A stretch of DNA of 64,000 nucleotides from Cryobacterium sp. Y11 (GTDB taxonomy: Bacteria; Actinomycetota; Actinomycetes; Actinomycetales; Microbacteriaceae). This document shows positions 8,686-17,310 of the stretch, one piece after another. The DNA is taken from positions 16,788 through 80,787 of the forward strand of contig NZ_PJJO01000048.1 in assembly GCF_002929535.1 (NCBI RefSeq), given 5' to 3'. Numbering within the stretch: the first letter of the stretch is position 1; every line of letters starts with the position of its first letter. Position numbers and translations under genes: made by a program. The notes under the pieces are model-generated. The model made no database searches, was not told where the DNA came from, and worked only from the letters and a program-made list of their open reading frames with translations.

Positions 8686-10368
8686 ATGGCCGAATTTATT
8701 TACTCAATGGTCCGCGCTCGCAAGGCGATCGGTGAAAAGCTGATTCTTGACGACGTCACCATGTCCTTCTTCCCCGGCGCCAAGATTGGAGTGGTCGGCC
8801 CGAACGGTGCCGGAAAGTCCACCATTCTTAAGATCATGGCGGGACTGGATACCCCCAGCAACGGCGAGGCGAGGCTGTCTCCCGGCTACACCGTTGGCAT
8901 CCTGATGCAGGAACCGCAGCTTGACGAGAGCAAGACCGTGCTCGAAAACGTGCAGGAGGGCGTGGGGCCGATCAAGGCCAAGGTCGACCGCTTCAACGAA
9001 ATCAGCCTCGCTCTCGGCGAACCCGACGCCGATTTTGACACCCTGCTCGCCGAAATGGGTATCCTGCAAGAAGCTATCGACGCAGCGGATGCCTGGGACC
9101 TCGACTCCCAGCTCGAACAGGCTATGGACGCCCTGCGTACCCCGCCGGGTGACTCCGAAGTCGCCAACCTCTCCGGTGGCGAGAAGCGCCGCGTTGCGCT
9201 GACCAAACTTCTGCTGCAGAAGCCCGACCTGCTCCTGCTCGATGAGCCCACTAACCACCTCGACGCCGAGAGCGTGCTGTGGCTCGAGCAGCACCTCGCC
9301 AAGTACCCCGGCGCCGTACTCGCCGTCACCCACGACCGGTACTTTCTCGACCACGTTGCCGAGTGGATCGCCGAGATCGACCGTGGACACCTGTATCCCT
9401 ATGAGGGCAACTACTCCACCTACCTGGAGAAGAAGCAGGAACGTCTGCTCGTGCAGGGCAAGAAGGATGCGAAGCTGTCGCGTCGTCTCGCCGACGAGCT
9501 GGAGTGGGTGCGCTCCAACGCCAAGGGCCGCCAGGTGAAGTCGAAGGCCCGCCTGGCCCGCTACGAAGAGATGGTCACCGCAGCCGAGAGCACCCGCAAG
9601 CTCGACTTCGAAGAAATCGTGATCCCGGTTGGCCCGCGCCTCGGAGCTCAGGTTATCGACGCGACCAAGCTCAACAAGGGTTTCGATGGGCGTGTGCTCA
9701 TCGACAATCTCAGCTTCACCCTGCCGCGCAACGGCATCGTCGGCATCATCGGCCCGAACGGCGTGGGAAAGAGCACCCTGTTCAAAACCATTGTCGGCCA
9801 GGAGCCGCTCGATGGCGGTGAGCTCAAGATTGGCGAAACGGTTGATATTTCCTACGTCGACCAGGACCGCGGCGGCATTGACCCGAACAAAACGCTGTGG
9901 GAGGTTGTCTCCGACGGTCAGGACTACATTCAGGTCGGCAAGACCGAGATTCCCTCGCGCGCCTACGTATCGACCTTCGGGTTCAAGGGCCCGGACCAGC
10001 AGAAGAAGGCCGGAGTGCTCTCCGGTGGTGAGCGCAACCGCCTCAACCTGGCCCTCACCCTGAAACAGGGCGGAAACCTGCTCCTGCTCGACGAACCGAC
10101 TAACGACCTCGACGTGGAAACCCTCGGTTCGCTCGAGAACGCGCTGCTTGAGTTTCCCGGCTGCGCCGTGGTGATCACCCACGATCGGTGGTTCCTTGAC
10201 CGGGTGGCCACGCACATCCTCTCGTATGAAGGCACCGACGATAACCCAGCCAACTGGTACTGGTTCGAGGGCAACTTCGAATCGTATGAGCAGAACAAGA
10301 TCGAGCGTCTCGGCCCTGACGCGGCCAAGCCGCACCGTTCCGCCTACCGCAAGCTCACTCGCGATTAG
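8686..10368 (+). CDS. ettA: Energy-dependent translational throttle protein EttA (ABC-F ATPase)
   Basis: A soluble ABC-F protein of 560 residues that binds the ribosomal E site and gates the first peptide bond according to ATP level. Two ABC domains: Walker A 'GPNGAGKST' and signature 'LSGGEKRR' in the first, 'GPNGVGKST' and 'LSGGERNR' in the second, with Walker B 'LLLLDEPTNHLD' and 'LLLLDEPTNDLD'. The linker region with basic residues (KDAKLSRRLADELEWVRS) matches the P-site tRNA interaction motif, and the conserved 'SNAKGRQVKSKARLARYEE' block is present. ATG 8686 is used because it gives 'MAEFIYSM', the usual start. A thioesterase gene follows after 12 bases. Confidence 0.95.
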   Translation: MAEFIYSMVRARKAIGEKLILDDVTMSFFPGAKIGVVGPNGAGKSTILKIMAGLDTPSNGEARLSPGYTVGILMQEPQLDESKTVLENVQEGVGPIKAKVDRFNEISLALGEPDADFDTLLAEMGILQEAIDAADAWDLDSQLEQAMDALRTPPGDSEVANLSGGEKRRVALTKLLLQKPDLLLLDEPTNHLDAESVLWLEQHLAKYPGAVLAVTHDRYFLDHVAEWIAEIDRGHLYPYEGNYSTYLEKKQERLLVQGKKDAKLSRRLADELEWVRSNAKGRQVKSKARLARYEEMVTAAESTRKLDFEEIVIPVGPRLGAQVIDATKLNKGFDGRVLIDNLSFTLPRNGIVGIIGPNGVGKSTLFKTIVGQEPLDGGELKIGETVDISYVDQDRGGIDPNKTLWEVVSDGQDYIQVGKTEIPSRAYVSTFGFKGPDQQKKAGVLSGGERNRLNLALTLKQGGNLLLLDEPTNDLDVETLGSLENALLEFPGCAVVITHDRWFLDRVATHILSYEGTDDNPANWYWFEGNFESYEQNKIERLGPDAAKPHRSAYRKLTRD

Positions 10369-10380
10369 GTAGTTAGACAG

Positions 10381-10851
10381 GTGAAGCTGCATGTACCGAT
10401 CCGCCTGCGCTGGTCAGACCTCGATGCCTACGGTCACGTCAACAATTCCGAGATGCTGCGCCTGCTCGAAGAGGCGCGCATCCTGGCATTCTGGGTGACC
10501 GAAGACAGTGGGGCGGTCGGTGCGAGCACCGCGGTGCTCGACGGGCGCCCGGGCGCCGACACGTTGACGCTCATTGCGCGGCAGGAGATCGAGTACCTGG
10601 CGCCGGTGCCGTACCTGCGTCAGCCGCTCGACGTGCGGCTTTGGCTCGGCAAGCTGGGTGGTGCGAGCCTCGACGTCTGCTACGAGGTCTACAGCCCCGA
10701 GGGTGTCGCGCCGGAGGTGCTCTACGCCAGGGCGAATGCCACCATCGTGCTCGTCGATGCGGCAAGCGAACGTCCGCGCCGCATCAACGACACGGAACGT
10801 GCGGCCTGGACTCCGTATCTCGATGACCCGATCGTGTTCGCCCGGCGATAA
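10381..10851 (+). CDS. Acyl-CoA thioesterase, hot-dog fold (4HBT/YbgC-like)
   Basis: 156 residues with the hot-dog signature 'LRWSDLDAYGHVNNSEMLRLLEEAR' (catalytic Asp in the SDLDAYGHVNN motif near residues 12-22) and 'ANATIVLVDA' near the end. It probably hydrolyses short- or medium-chain acyl-CoA in the cytoplasm. The GTG start at 10381 lies just after ettA, so it is likely co-transcribed; the same pairing is common in actinobacteria. It converges with a second thioesterase (tesB) on the other strand. Confidence 0.88.
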   Translation: MKLHVPIRLRWSDLDAYGHVNNSEMLRLLEEARILAFWVTEDSGAVGASTAVLDGRPGADTLTLIARQEIEYLAPVPYLRQPLDVRLWLGKLGGASLDVCYEVYSPEGVAPEVLYARANATIVLVDAASERPRRINDTERAAWTPYLDDPIVFARR

Positions 10852-10857
10852 TCCGAG

Positions 10858-11733
10858 CTACTCAAGCACGATGGGCACGCGCAGCATGCCCTCCTGTGCA
10901 ACGGTGGCCAAGAGCACGCCGTCGCGGCTAAAGATGCTGCCCGTGGCGAGGCCGCGACCGCCCTGGGCGCTCGGCGAATCCTGCACGTAGAGTAGCCATT
11001 CGTCGACCCGGCCGAAGCGGTGCCACCACATGGCGTGGTCAAGGCTTGCGACCTTGAGGCCCGGCGAGGACCAGGCGATACCGTGCCGGCGCATGATGGG
11101 TTCCATGATCGAGTAATCGCTCGCGTAGGCCAGCGCAGCGCGGTGCAGGTCGGGATCGTCGGGCAGCGGTGAAAAAGTTTTCATCCACACGGCCTGCCGT
11201 GAGGTGTGCTCGCCATTGACCTTGAGATAAATGGGGGAGGGTACGTGACGCATGTCGAACGGGCGTTCGCTGGCCCAGTACCGCGCCACTGAATGGTCGA
11301 TGTGCGAGAGCGAATCGGATGCCGTCGGCAGGCTTTCCGGGTCGGGAATGCCGGTCGGCATGTCAATGTGGTGCTCTAGGCCTTCGTCGGCGTCCTGGAA
11401 CGAGGCGATCATCGACAGGATCGGCACGCCGTCCTGGTAACACTGGGTGCGGCGGGTGGAGAATGAGCGGCCGTCATGGATGCGTTCGACCGAGAAAGTG
11501 ATCGGCTGGTTGACATCACCGGGGCGCAGAAAGTAACCGTGCATGGAGTGCACGCTGCGTTCGTCCGGCACCGTGCGCATGGCTGCGACGAGCGACTGGG
11601 CGAGCACCTGCCCGCCGAACACGCGGCCGAGCGGCATCCACTGGGATGGCCCGGTAAAGATGTCCTCGTTGGTTCGAGCACCGGTGTCGGTCAGATCGAG
11701 GGCGGCCAGGAGGCCTTCCGTCGGCTTGTGCAT
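10858..11733 (-). CDS. tesB: Acyl-CoA thioesterase II
   Basis: A double hot-dog thioesterase of 291 residues. Family blocks are visible: 'FGGQVLAQSLVAAMRTVP' near residue 38, 'HSMHGYFLRPGD', 'RTQCYQDGVPI', 'WMKTFSPLPDD' and 'LDHAMWWHRFGRVDEWLLY', the last containing the catalytic Asp in SLDHAMWWH. It hydrolyses medium- and long-chain acyl-CoA. The start at 11733 is chosen for the GAGGAG ribosome site five bases upstream; six extra residues would be possible. Convergent with the preceding thioesterase, divergent from the next gene. Confidence 0.93.
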   Translation of the reverse strand: MHKPTEGLLAALDLTDTGARTNEDIFTGPSQWMPLGRVFGGQVLAQSLVAAMRTVPDERSVHSMHGYFLRPGDVNQPITFSVERIHDGRSFSTRRTQCYQDGVPILSMIASFQDADEGLEHHIDMPTGIPDPESLPTASDSLSHIDHSVARYWASERPFDMRHVPSPIYLKVNGEHTSRQAVWMKTFSPLPDDPDLHRAALAYASDYSIMEPIMRRHGIAWSSPGLKVASLDHAMWWHRFGRVDEWLLYVQDSPSAQGGRGLATGSIFSRDGVLLATVAQEGMLRVPIVLE

Positions 11734-11800
11734 GATGTCTCCTCGGCACATTCGCTTCCGCGGCCTGCGGTCGTGGCGTACCTTGATAGTTTAGAAGGTG

Positions 11801-12481
11801 ATGAGCCAGTCATTTACTCTTACAGATTCCCAGTCCCTCAGCGACCTTGTGGTCTTTCTTTCGCGGTCGCGGCGTGTGCTTGACGGTTCAGCCCGACTGA
11901 TTGCGGCCGACGGCGTGCTGGCGGTGTACACCGCGATTCTCTACCCGCGGGGCCTGCTCGACACGAGCCCGACCGTGCTCGGGCTGCGCACCTTCGCCCT
12001 GACCGAGGCGGTCGAGCTCGACAAAGTCGTGCCGGTGCGTTCCCTGATCGAGCGTCTCAAACGCCTTGAATCCACCGCGCACGATGCAACCGTGCCCGTC
12101 ACGGTGACCGTTCCCCTCGAGGTGAACACCGTGACCTGGGCCGGTATCTCGCCACCGAAGGGCGGCTGGGAGCCGAACGGACAGACCTCGGCCGCACGGC
12201 TGGAGGAGGCGGCCCGGCAAGGAATCGACGAGGTGGCCGCGACCATTCCGCAGGGTACCGGGGAAATGATCGTCGAGCGCGTGCGCGCCGAAGTCTGGGG
12301 TCGCACGGTTGGTGGCCTGGAGTTTGTGCCGGCCGGTGCCGGTTTCGCGGCGTTCAGCCTCGGTTTTCTCTCCGACGACGAGCCGGTGCGGCTTTACGAG
12401 TCTGGGCTCTGGGCTCGGCTCAGCACGAGCCGGGGCCATGTTCTTGTGCGGCGTAAGCCGTGGACCCTGCAGGCGAAGTAG
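11801..12481 (+). CDS. Conserved protein of unknown function
   Basis: 226 residues; no signal peptide or membrane segment. It opens 'MSQSFTLTDSQSLSDLVVFLSRSRRV' and has a regular alpha/beta composition throughout, with a tryptophan-rich 'VTWAGISPPKGGWEP' in the middle and a basic C-terminus (RRKPWTLQAK). A GTG directly before the ATG is an alternative start. There is little space for a ribosome site, so the transcript may be leaderless, starting in the 60-bp region shared with tesB. I recall actinobacterial homologues without a function. It converges on the PucR gene with a 3-base gap. Confidence 0.7.
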   Translation: MSQSFTLTDSQSLSDLVVFLSRSRRVLDGSARLIAADGVLAVYTAILYPRGLLDTSPTVLGLRTFALTEAVELDKVVPVRSLIERLKRLESTAHDATVPVTVTVPLEVNTVTWAGISPPKGGWEPNGQTSAARLEEAARQGIDEVAATIPQGTGEMIVERVRAEVWGRTVGGLEFVPAGAGFAAFSLGFLSDDEPVRLYESGLWARLSTSRGHVLVRRKPWTLQAK

Positions 12482-12484
12482 CCC

Positions 12485-14017
12485 TCACGCGGCCGAATCG
12501 GTGGCCAGCAGGGCGGCCCACACATCGGCGCGGGCCGGAAACGAGCCAAGATCGCGGGCAAGCAGGTGCTCTGCCTGCTGAATGCGGGTGCGCACCGTGT
12601 GACGGTGTACGCCCAGCTGATCGGCGGTGGCACCGAAATGGCCGTTGCTCTGAAGCCAGACCCGCAGCGTCGCGAGCAGTTCGGTGCCGTGCGACAGATC
12701 GTAGCTGAGCACCGGCGCGAGAGTGGCCAGGCCGACCTCGCGGGCATCCGTTCTCGCCAGGAGCGCTAGCACGCCCTGCTGGGCAACATCGGCAAAGGCC
12801 GTGACCCCCGGTGCGCTCTCCCGAGATCGAGCCAGCGCCTGCTGCCCCTGGTTGAGGGCACGCGGCAGCTGGCGGTACTCGGTCGGCTCGGAGAGTCCAG
12901 CGTGCACCTGAAACAATGCGCACAGATCCGAGAGGATGCCGTGGGCCGACCGGTCGAGACACAGTACGACGGTGTCCTCCTGGCGGGCAAAAAACAGCTG
13001 CCCGGGGGAATCCTCGACGCGAAGTTCCAGATACTCGGTGATGGCGTCCCGGCGGAGGGCGGGAGCATCGACGACGGCCACCAGCACCGGCGCCTCCGGG
13101 AGCGCACCCCACATTTGCCGGGAGATCTGGTCGACCAGTTTCTGGTCGCCGCCGAGCAGGGTGTGCATCAGGCCGGATCGCAGCAGCCCCTGCGCCCGGT
13201 CAAGGGCGTTGTTTTGTTCGAGGGCGAGACCGGCCAGGGCGATCACGCTCGTGACAACCTCGGTGCTGGCCTGGTCGAGGGCACGCGGACCGCCGAGGGC
13301 GAGCACGCCGCGCAGGTGATCGTGGCCGCCGAGGGTTTGCAAGGTGAGCGTCTCGCCGCCGACGTCGACGGTGCTGCTCGAACGCTGTCCGCGCGCCAGC
13401 AAGCGCCGAGATTCCTGCTGCACTGTGCGCAGCGTGTCGGGGGCGGCAGCGAAGGTGGCGGCGGGAAAGACCCGATCGAGAGTGCCGCTGGCGTCGAAAA
13501 GGGCAACCCAGTGGCCCAACTGGTTGGAGAGCTCGGCCAGGGTGGCACTCAAGCCGTCTGGACGAAGGGCGGCGAGCGCGATAGCACGCTGGGCCCGCAA
13601 TGCCCAGGTGGCGCGCGCGAAACGATCCTCGGCCACGAGGTCGCCGGCCACCCTCGCCACGGCAATGAACGGGGTGCGATAGGGCACCTCGAAAAGGGGC
13701 AGTCCGAGTAGTTGGCAGGCCGCGAGCAGTGCGTCGGGCGTGCCGTGTCGAATAACCTCTGTACCGAAACCAAGTGCGGTGATGCCGTGGTGACGCAGAC
13801 GCTGGACGTAGGCGAGGAAGTCGGCATCCGTTGTCACATTGAACTGGGTGCCGGTCGTGAGCAGCACCTGATCGGCGGAGAGAAACGGGGTCGGGTCGAC
13901 CAGATCGGAGCTGTGCACCCACTCCACTGGTGCATCGAGCGCGGCCGGGTCGATGTCGCCGCGCAGGGTGAGGGCGAGGTTCGGATCGGCGAGGAGGCGG
14001 CGCAGGGTGGGAAGCAC
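12485..14017 (-). CDS. PucR-family transcriptional regulator
   Basis: 510 residues: N-terminal PucR sensory domain (from 'VLPTLRRLLADPNLALTLRGD', with 'VEWVHSSDLVDPTPFLSADQVLLTTGT'), a GGDEF-like middle region, and a C-terminal PucR-type helix-turn-helix ('LRVWLQSNGHFGATADQLGVHRHTVRTRI', read here as LQSNGHFGATADQLG then VHRHTVRTRI). The frame stays open to 14821, but I chose GTG 14017 because it starts the family domain. It is divergent from gabT, with about 150 bp between containing a palindrome, so it very probably controls the GABA/putrescine genes. Whether it activates or represses is unknown. Confidence 0.9.
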   Translation of the reverse strand: MLPTLRRLLADPNLALTLRGDIDPAALDAPVEWVHSSDLVDPTPFLSADQVLLTTGTQFNVTTDADFLAYVQRLRHHGITALGFGTEVIRHGTPDALLAACQLLGLPLFEVPYRTPFIAVARVAGDLVAEDRFARATWALRAQRAIALAALRPDGLSATLAELSNQLGHWVALFDASGTLDRVFPAATFAAAPDTLRTVQQESRRLLARGQRSSSTVDVGGETLTLQTLGGHDHLRGVLALGGPRALDQASTEVVTSVIALAGLALEQNNALDRAQGLLRSGLMHTLLGGDQKLVDQISRQMWGALPEAPVLVAVVDAPALRRDAITEYLELRVEDSPGQLFFARQEDTVVLCLDRSAHGILSDLCALFQVHAGLSEPTEYRQLPRALNQGQQALARSRESAPGVTAFADVAQQGVLALLARTDAREVGLATLAPVLSYDLSHGTELLATLRVWLQSNGHFGATADQLGVHRHTVRTRIQQAEHLLARDLGSFPARADVWAALLATDSAA

Positions 14018-14106
14018 GGGGTACCTATACAGATTGTCTAAGAATGTACGCGCCACTATACCGCTGGGACATGGTGTCGCGCGCCGGTTCTGCCTAGCCT
14101 TGCCCA

Positions 14107-14121
14107 GTGTTGAATCAACAC
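14107..14121. promoter_or_regulatory. Candidate operator between pucR and gabT
   Basis: Inverted repeat GTGTTG-AAT-CAACAC in the divergent intergenic region, about 50 bases before the gabT start. Its position suggests a site for the PucR regulator; this is inference only. Confidence 0.4.
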
Positions 14122-14170
14122 AGCGGCATCGTGGCCGCGATACCGCACGTCGCATCGAACGGAAACTCTT

Positions 14171-15538
14171 ATGACACTCGTTGATACTGCTCCCTCCACC
14201 GGTATACCGCTGGGTGGCCCAACCCTGGCGCAGGAACGCACACTGGTGACGAGCATTCCCGGACCGAAGTCGCGGGCACTGAGTGAACGCAAGGCGCGAG
14301 CCGTGTCGGCGGGCGTCGGCATCACGCTGCCGGTCTACGTGGTGGCCGCCGGCGGAGGCGTTCTGGTCGACGTTGACGGTAACTCGCTGATCGACCTTGG
14401 TTCTGGCATCGCCGTCACCGGTGTCGGCAATAGCGCTCCGCGGGTGGTTGCGGCCGTCGCCGCCCAGCTCGCCCAGTTCACCCACACTTGCTTCACCGTA
14501 GCCCCTTACGACTCCTACATCGAGGTAGCCGAAGCCCTGAACCGGCTCACCCCTGGTGACCACGAGAAGCGCAGCGTGTTGTTCAACTCCGGCGCCGAGG
14601 CGGTGGAGAACGCCGTTAAGATTGCTCGTCACTTCACCGGCAGGCAGGCCGTCGTGGCCTTCGATCACGCGTACCACGGCCGGACCAACCTGACCATGGG
14701 CCTGACGGCCAAGAACCAGCCATACAAGAACGGTTTCGGGCCCTTCGCTCCCGAGGTGTACCGGGCGCCCATGTCGTACCCGTTGCGTGATGGTCGACTT
14801 GACGGTGTCGTGGCAGCACACCGGGCCATCTCCCAGATCGAGAAGCAGATCGGCGCCAGCAACCTCGCCGCCATCATCATCGAACCCATCCAGGGCGAGG
14901 GCGGCTTCATCGTTCCAGCTCCGGGCTTTCTGGCCACCCTGCTCGCCTGGTGCCGCGTCAACGAGGTCGTGTTCATTGCCGACGAGATTCAGACCGGATT
15001 CGCCCGCACCGGACAGATGTTTGCCTGCGAATACGAGGGCATCGTTCCCGACCTCATCTGCACGGCCAAGGGCATCGCTGGCGGCCTACCGCTATCGGCC
15101 GTCACCGGACGCGCCGACATTATGGACGCGCCGCAGGCCGGCGGGCTCGGCGGCACCTACGGCGGCAACCCGCTCGCCTGCGCCGCAGCCCTCGCCACCA
15201 TCGACAGCTATGAGAGCGACCACTTGGTTGAACGGGCCGCCGCCATTGGCCAGATCATGGGCGAGCGCCTCGGCGCGCTCGCCGCAGCCGACAGCCGCAT
15301 CGCCGAGGTGCGCGGCCGCGGAGCCATGATGGCCATCGAACTCGTCGACCCCGCCACCGGGGAGCCGGATGCCGCGCTGACCGGCCGGGTCATCGCGGCC
15401 GTCCACGCCCAGGGCGTCATTCTGCTCGGCTGCGGAACCTACGGCAACGTCATCCGCTTTCTGCCGCCGCTGAGCATCTCCGACCACCTGCTGCTCGAGG
15501 GCCTGCAAGTTCTCGCCGACGCCCTGGCCGGCGCATGA
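14171..15538 (+). CDS. gabT: 4-aminobutyrate aminotransferase
   Basis: PLP-dependent class III aminotransferase, 455 residues, converting GABA and 2-oxoglutarate to succinate semialdehyde and glutamate. Visible features are 'NSGAEAVENAVKIAR' (PLP phosphate contact), 'FDHAYHGRTN', 'IIIEPIQGEGGF', 'FIADEIQTGFARTG' and 'CTAKGIAGGLPLSAV', where the Lys of TAKG is the Schiff-base lysine. It is the first gene of a cluster with an amine oxidase and an amine permease, divergent from PucR. The next gene of the pathway, gabD, is present only as a remnant. Confidence 0.94.
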   Translation: MTLVDTAPSTGIPLGGPTLAQERTLVTSIPGPKSRALSERKARAVSAGVGITLPVYVVAAGGGVLVDVDGNSLIDLGSGIAVTGVGNSAPRVVAAVAAQLAQFTHTCFTVAPYDSYIEVAEALNRLTPGDHEKRSVLFNSGAEAVENAVKIARHFTGRQAVVAFDHAYHGRTNLTMGLTAKNQPYKNGFGPFAPEVYRAPMSYPLRDGRLDGVVAAHRAISQIEKQIGASNLAAIIIEPIQGEGGFIVPAPGFLATLLAWCRVNEVVFIADEIQTGFARTGQMFACEYEGIVPDLICTAKGIAGGLPLSAVTGRADIMDAPQAGGLGGTYGGNPLACAAALATIDSYESDHLVERAAAIGQIMGERLGALAAADSRIAEVRGRGAMMAIELVDPATGEPDAALTGRVIAAVHAQGVILLGCGTYGNVIRFLPPLSISDHLLLEGLQVLADALAGA

Positions 15539-15579
15539 GCGCCGTAGCCCTCACCGGCTAGTCGGTAGCGCTGCTCGCC

Positions 15580-15923
15580 GCGTTCCCGACCAGCTTTACA
15601 TCAACGGCCAGTGGGTGAACGCAACCGGGGAGCCGTTCGTGGTGACCGCCCGACAATCGGACGGAAACAGACGAAGAGACCATTCAAATGGTAAATGACA
15701 CCGAATATGATCTGACAGGTTACGTTTGTACCACTGATATCACCCGTGGCACCGTATGATCGGCAGTATCAATACCGGAATGATGGGGCTGAACACCGGC
15801 CTGGTTTCTAATGCCGCAGCGCCATTCGGCGGTGTCAAGCAGTCGGGCCGGGGTCGTGAGGTCGGTCGTGAGGGCATCAACGCATACCTCTCGGCCACGT
15901 GCACCCTCATTCCCGCGTCCTAA
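15580..15923 (+). pseudogene. Deleted succinate-semialdehyde dehydrogenase (gabD remnant)
   Basis: Only the two ends of an aldehyde dehydrogenase survive. Near 15587 one frame reads 'DQLYINGQWVNATGEPFVV', the usual N-terminal start of these enzymes. From about 15690 pieces read 'NDTEYDLTGYV', and from about 15766 another frame reads 'GSINTGMMGLNTGLVSN' then 'AAPFGGVKQSGRGREVG', the conserved C-terminus, ending at TAA 15921-15923. The central roughly 380 residues, including the catalytic Cys and Glu, are missing, and frameshifts and stops separate the pieces. The gene sits exactly where a functional gabD would follow gabT. Confidence 0.88.
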
Positions 15924-15948
15924 TTCACCACTCAACACAGGAGCAACC

Positions 15949-17310
15949 ATGACCACGATTGATCGTGACGTCGTCATTATCGGCGCGGGGGCATCCGGTC
16001 TCACCGCAGCCACCGCACTGCAGAAGGCCGGCCTGACCGTTGCCGTGCTTGAAGCCCGCGACCGCGTCGGCGGGCGGCTGTGGACCGACCAGATCGAGGG
16101 TGCCATGCTCGAGATTGGTGGCCAGTGGGTCTCACCCGACCAACACGCCCTCAAGAACACGCTGACCGAGCTAGGCCTGGCCACCTACCCGCGCTACCGG
16201 GCCGGTCGGAACGTCTACATCAACGGCGCCGGCGTTGTGAGCCGGTTCGACGGCGAAATCTTTCCCGTTCCGGCCGGCACCGAGGCGCAAATCGTCGGCC
16301 TGATCGAGAAACTTGACGCCCTCGTGGCCGAAATCAACCCGGATTGCCCGTGGGAGCATCCGCTCGCTAAAGAACTCGACGAGGTGTCGTTCAGCCGTTG
16401 GCTCGAGACGCAAACCGACGACCAGGAAGCCCGCGACAACATTGGCATGTTTATTGCCGGGGCCATGCTCACCAAGCCGGCTCACGCCTTCTCGGCCTTG
16501 CAAGCCCTGCTGATGGCCGCCAGTGCCGGCTCGTTCAGCAACCTCGTCGACGCCGACTTCATTCTTGACGAGCGTGTGATTGGCGGGCTGCAGCAGGTAC
16601 CGCTGTTGCTGGCCGAAAAACTCGGCAGCGACGTTTACCTGGGGCAGCCGGTGCGCAGCCTGGCCTGGGACGAGGCCGGAGTCACGGTCGTCGCGGACGG
16701 TATGACGGTGACCGCCCGGCACGCCATCGTGGCCGTTCCGCCGCCCCTGATCAGCCGGATCAGCTTCAATCCGCCGCTGCCGCGCCGGCAGCAGCAGCTG
16801 CACCAGCACCTGTCCATGGGCTTCGTAATCAAGGTGCATGCCGTTTACGAGACGCCGTTCTGGCGGGCCGACGACCTCTCCGGCACCGCGTTTAGTCCCT
16901 ACGAGCTCGTGCACGAGGCCTATGACAACACCAACTTCGACGACCCGCGCGGCACCCTGGTGGGTTTCGTCTCCGATGAAGAAGCGGATGCCGTCTTCGC
17001 TCTGACGGCCGACGAGCGCAAGAAGCGAATCCTCGCGTCGTTGTCGCATTATTACGGCGAGCAGGCGCTGCACCCCGTCGTCTATTACGAAAGCGACTGG
17101 GGCTCCGAAGAATGGACCCGCGGAGCCTACGCCGCAAGTTTCGACATGGGCGGATTGGCCCGGTACGGCGCCGAACTGCGCAGCCCCGTCGGCCCGATCT
17201 CCTTCTCGTGCAGCGACATGGCAGGTAAGGGCTACCAGCACGTTGACGGCGCCATCCGGGTTGGACAGGACACCGCAGCGGCGATCCTCGAGGCCCGGGT
17301 GAGTGTGTGA
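15949..17310 (+). CDS. FAD-dependent amine oxidase (putrescine oxidase-like)
   Basis: 453 residues. The N-terminal dinucleotide fold 'DVVIIGAGASGLTAATALQKAG' (seen as VVIIGAGASGLTAA) is followed by 'EARDRVGGRLWT', the FAD-binding motif of flavin monoamine oxidases, and 'LEIGGQWVSPDQ'. The C-terminal 'GYQHVDGAIRVGQDTA' closes the FAD site. In this context (gabT, APC permease, PucR) it probably oxidises putrescine to 4-aminobutanal, feeding GABA breakdown; closest known relatives would be Kocuria/Rhodococcus-type putrescine oxidases. The frame is open upstream through the gabD remnant, but ATG 15949 has an AGGAG ribosome site. It overlaps the next gene by 4 bases. Confidence 0.88.
   Translation: MTTIDRDVVIIGAGASGLTAATALQKAGLTVAVLEARDRVGGRLWTDQIEGAMLEIGGQWVSPDQHALKNTLTELGLATYPRYRAGRNVYINGAGVVSRFDGEIFPVPAGTEAQIVGLIEKLDALVAEINPDCPWEHPLAKELDEVSFSRWLETQTDDQEARDNIGMFIAGAMLTKPAHAFSALQALLMAASAGSFSNLVDADFILDERVIGGLQQVPLLLAEKLGSDVYLGQPVRSLAWDEAGVTVVADGMTVTARHAIVAVPPPLISRISFNPPLPRRQQQLHQHLSMGFVIKVHAVYETPFWRADDLSGTAFSPYELVHEAYDNTNFDDPRGTLVGFVSDEEADAVFALTADERKKRILASLSHYYGEQALHPVVYYESDWGSEEWTRGAYAASFDMGGLARYGAELRSPVGPISFSCSDMAGKGYQHVDGAIRVGQDTAAAILEARVSV

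Noticed and set aside
8704..10392. Very long open frame on the minus strand opposite ettA (562 codons)
   Set aside because: It mirrors the codon bias of ettA, shows no domain, and overlaps a clear ABC-F protein completely.
14018..14821. N-terminal extension of the PucR frame up to 14821
   Set aside because: It would run antisense through gabT; the family domain begins at 14017.
16171..17241. Minus-strand frame of 356 codons opposite the amine oxidase
   Set aside because: Shadow of the oxidase; no motif, His/Gly/Val-rich antisense composition.
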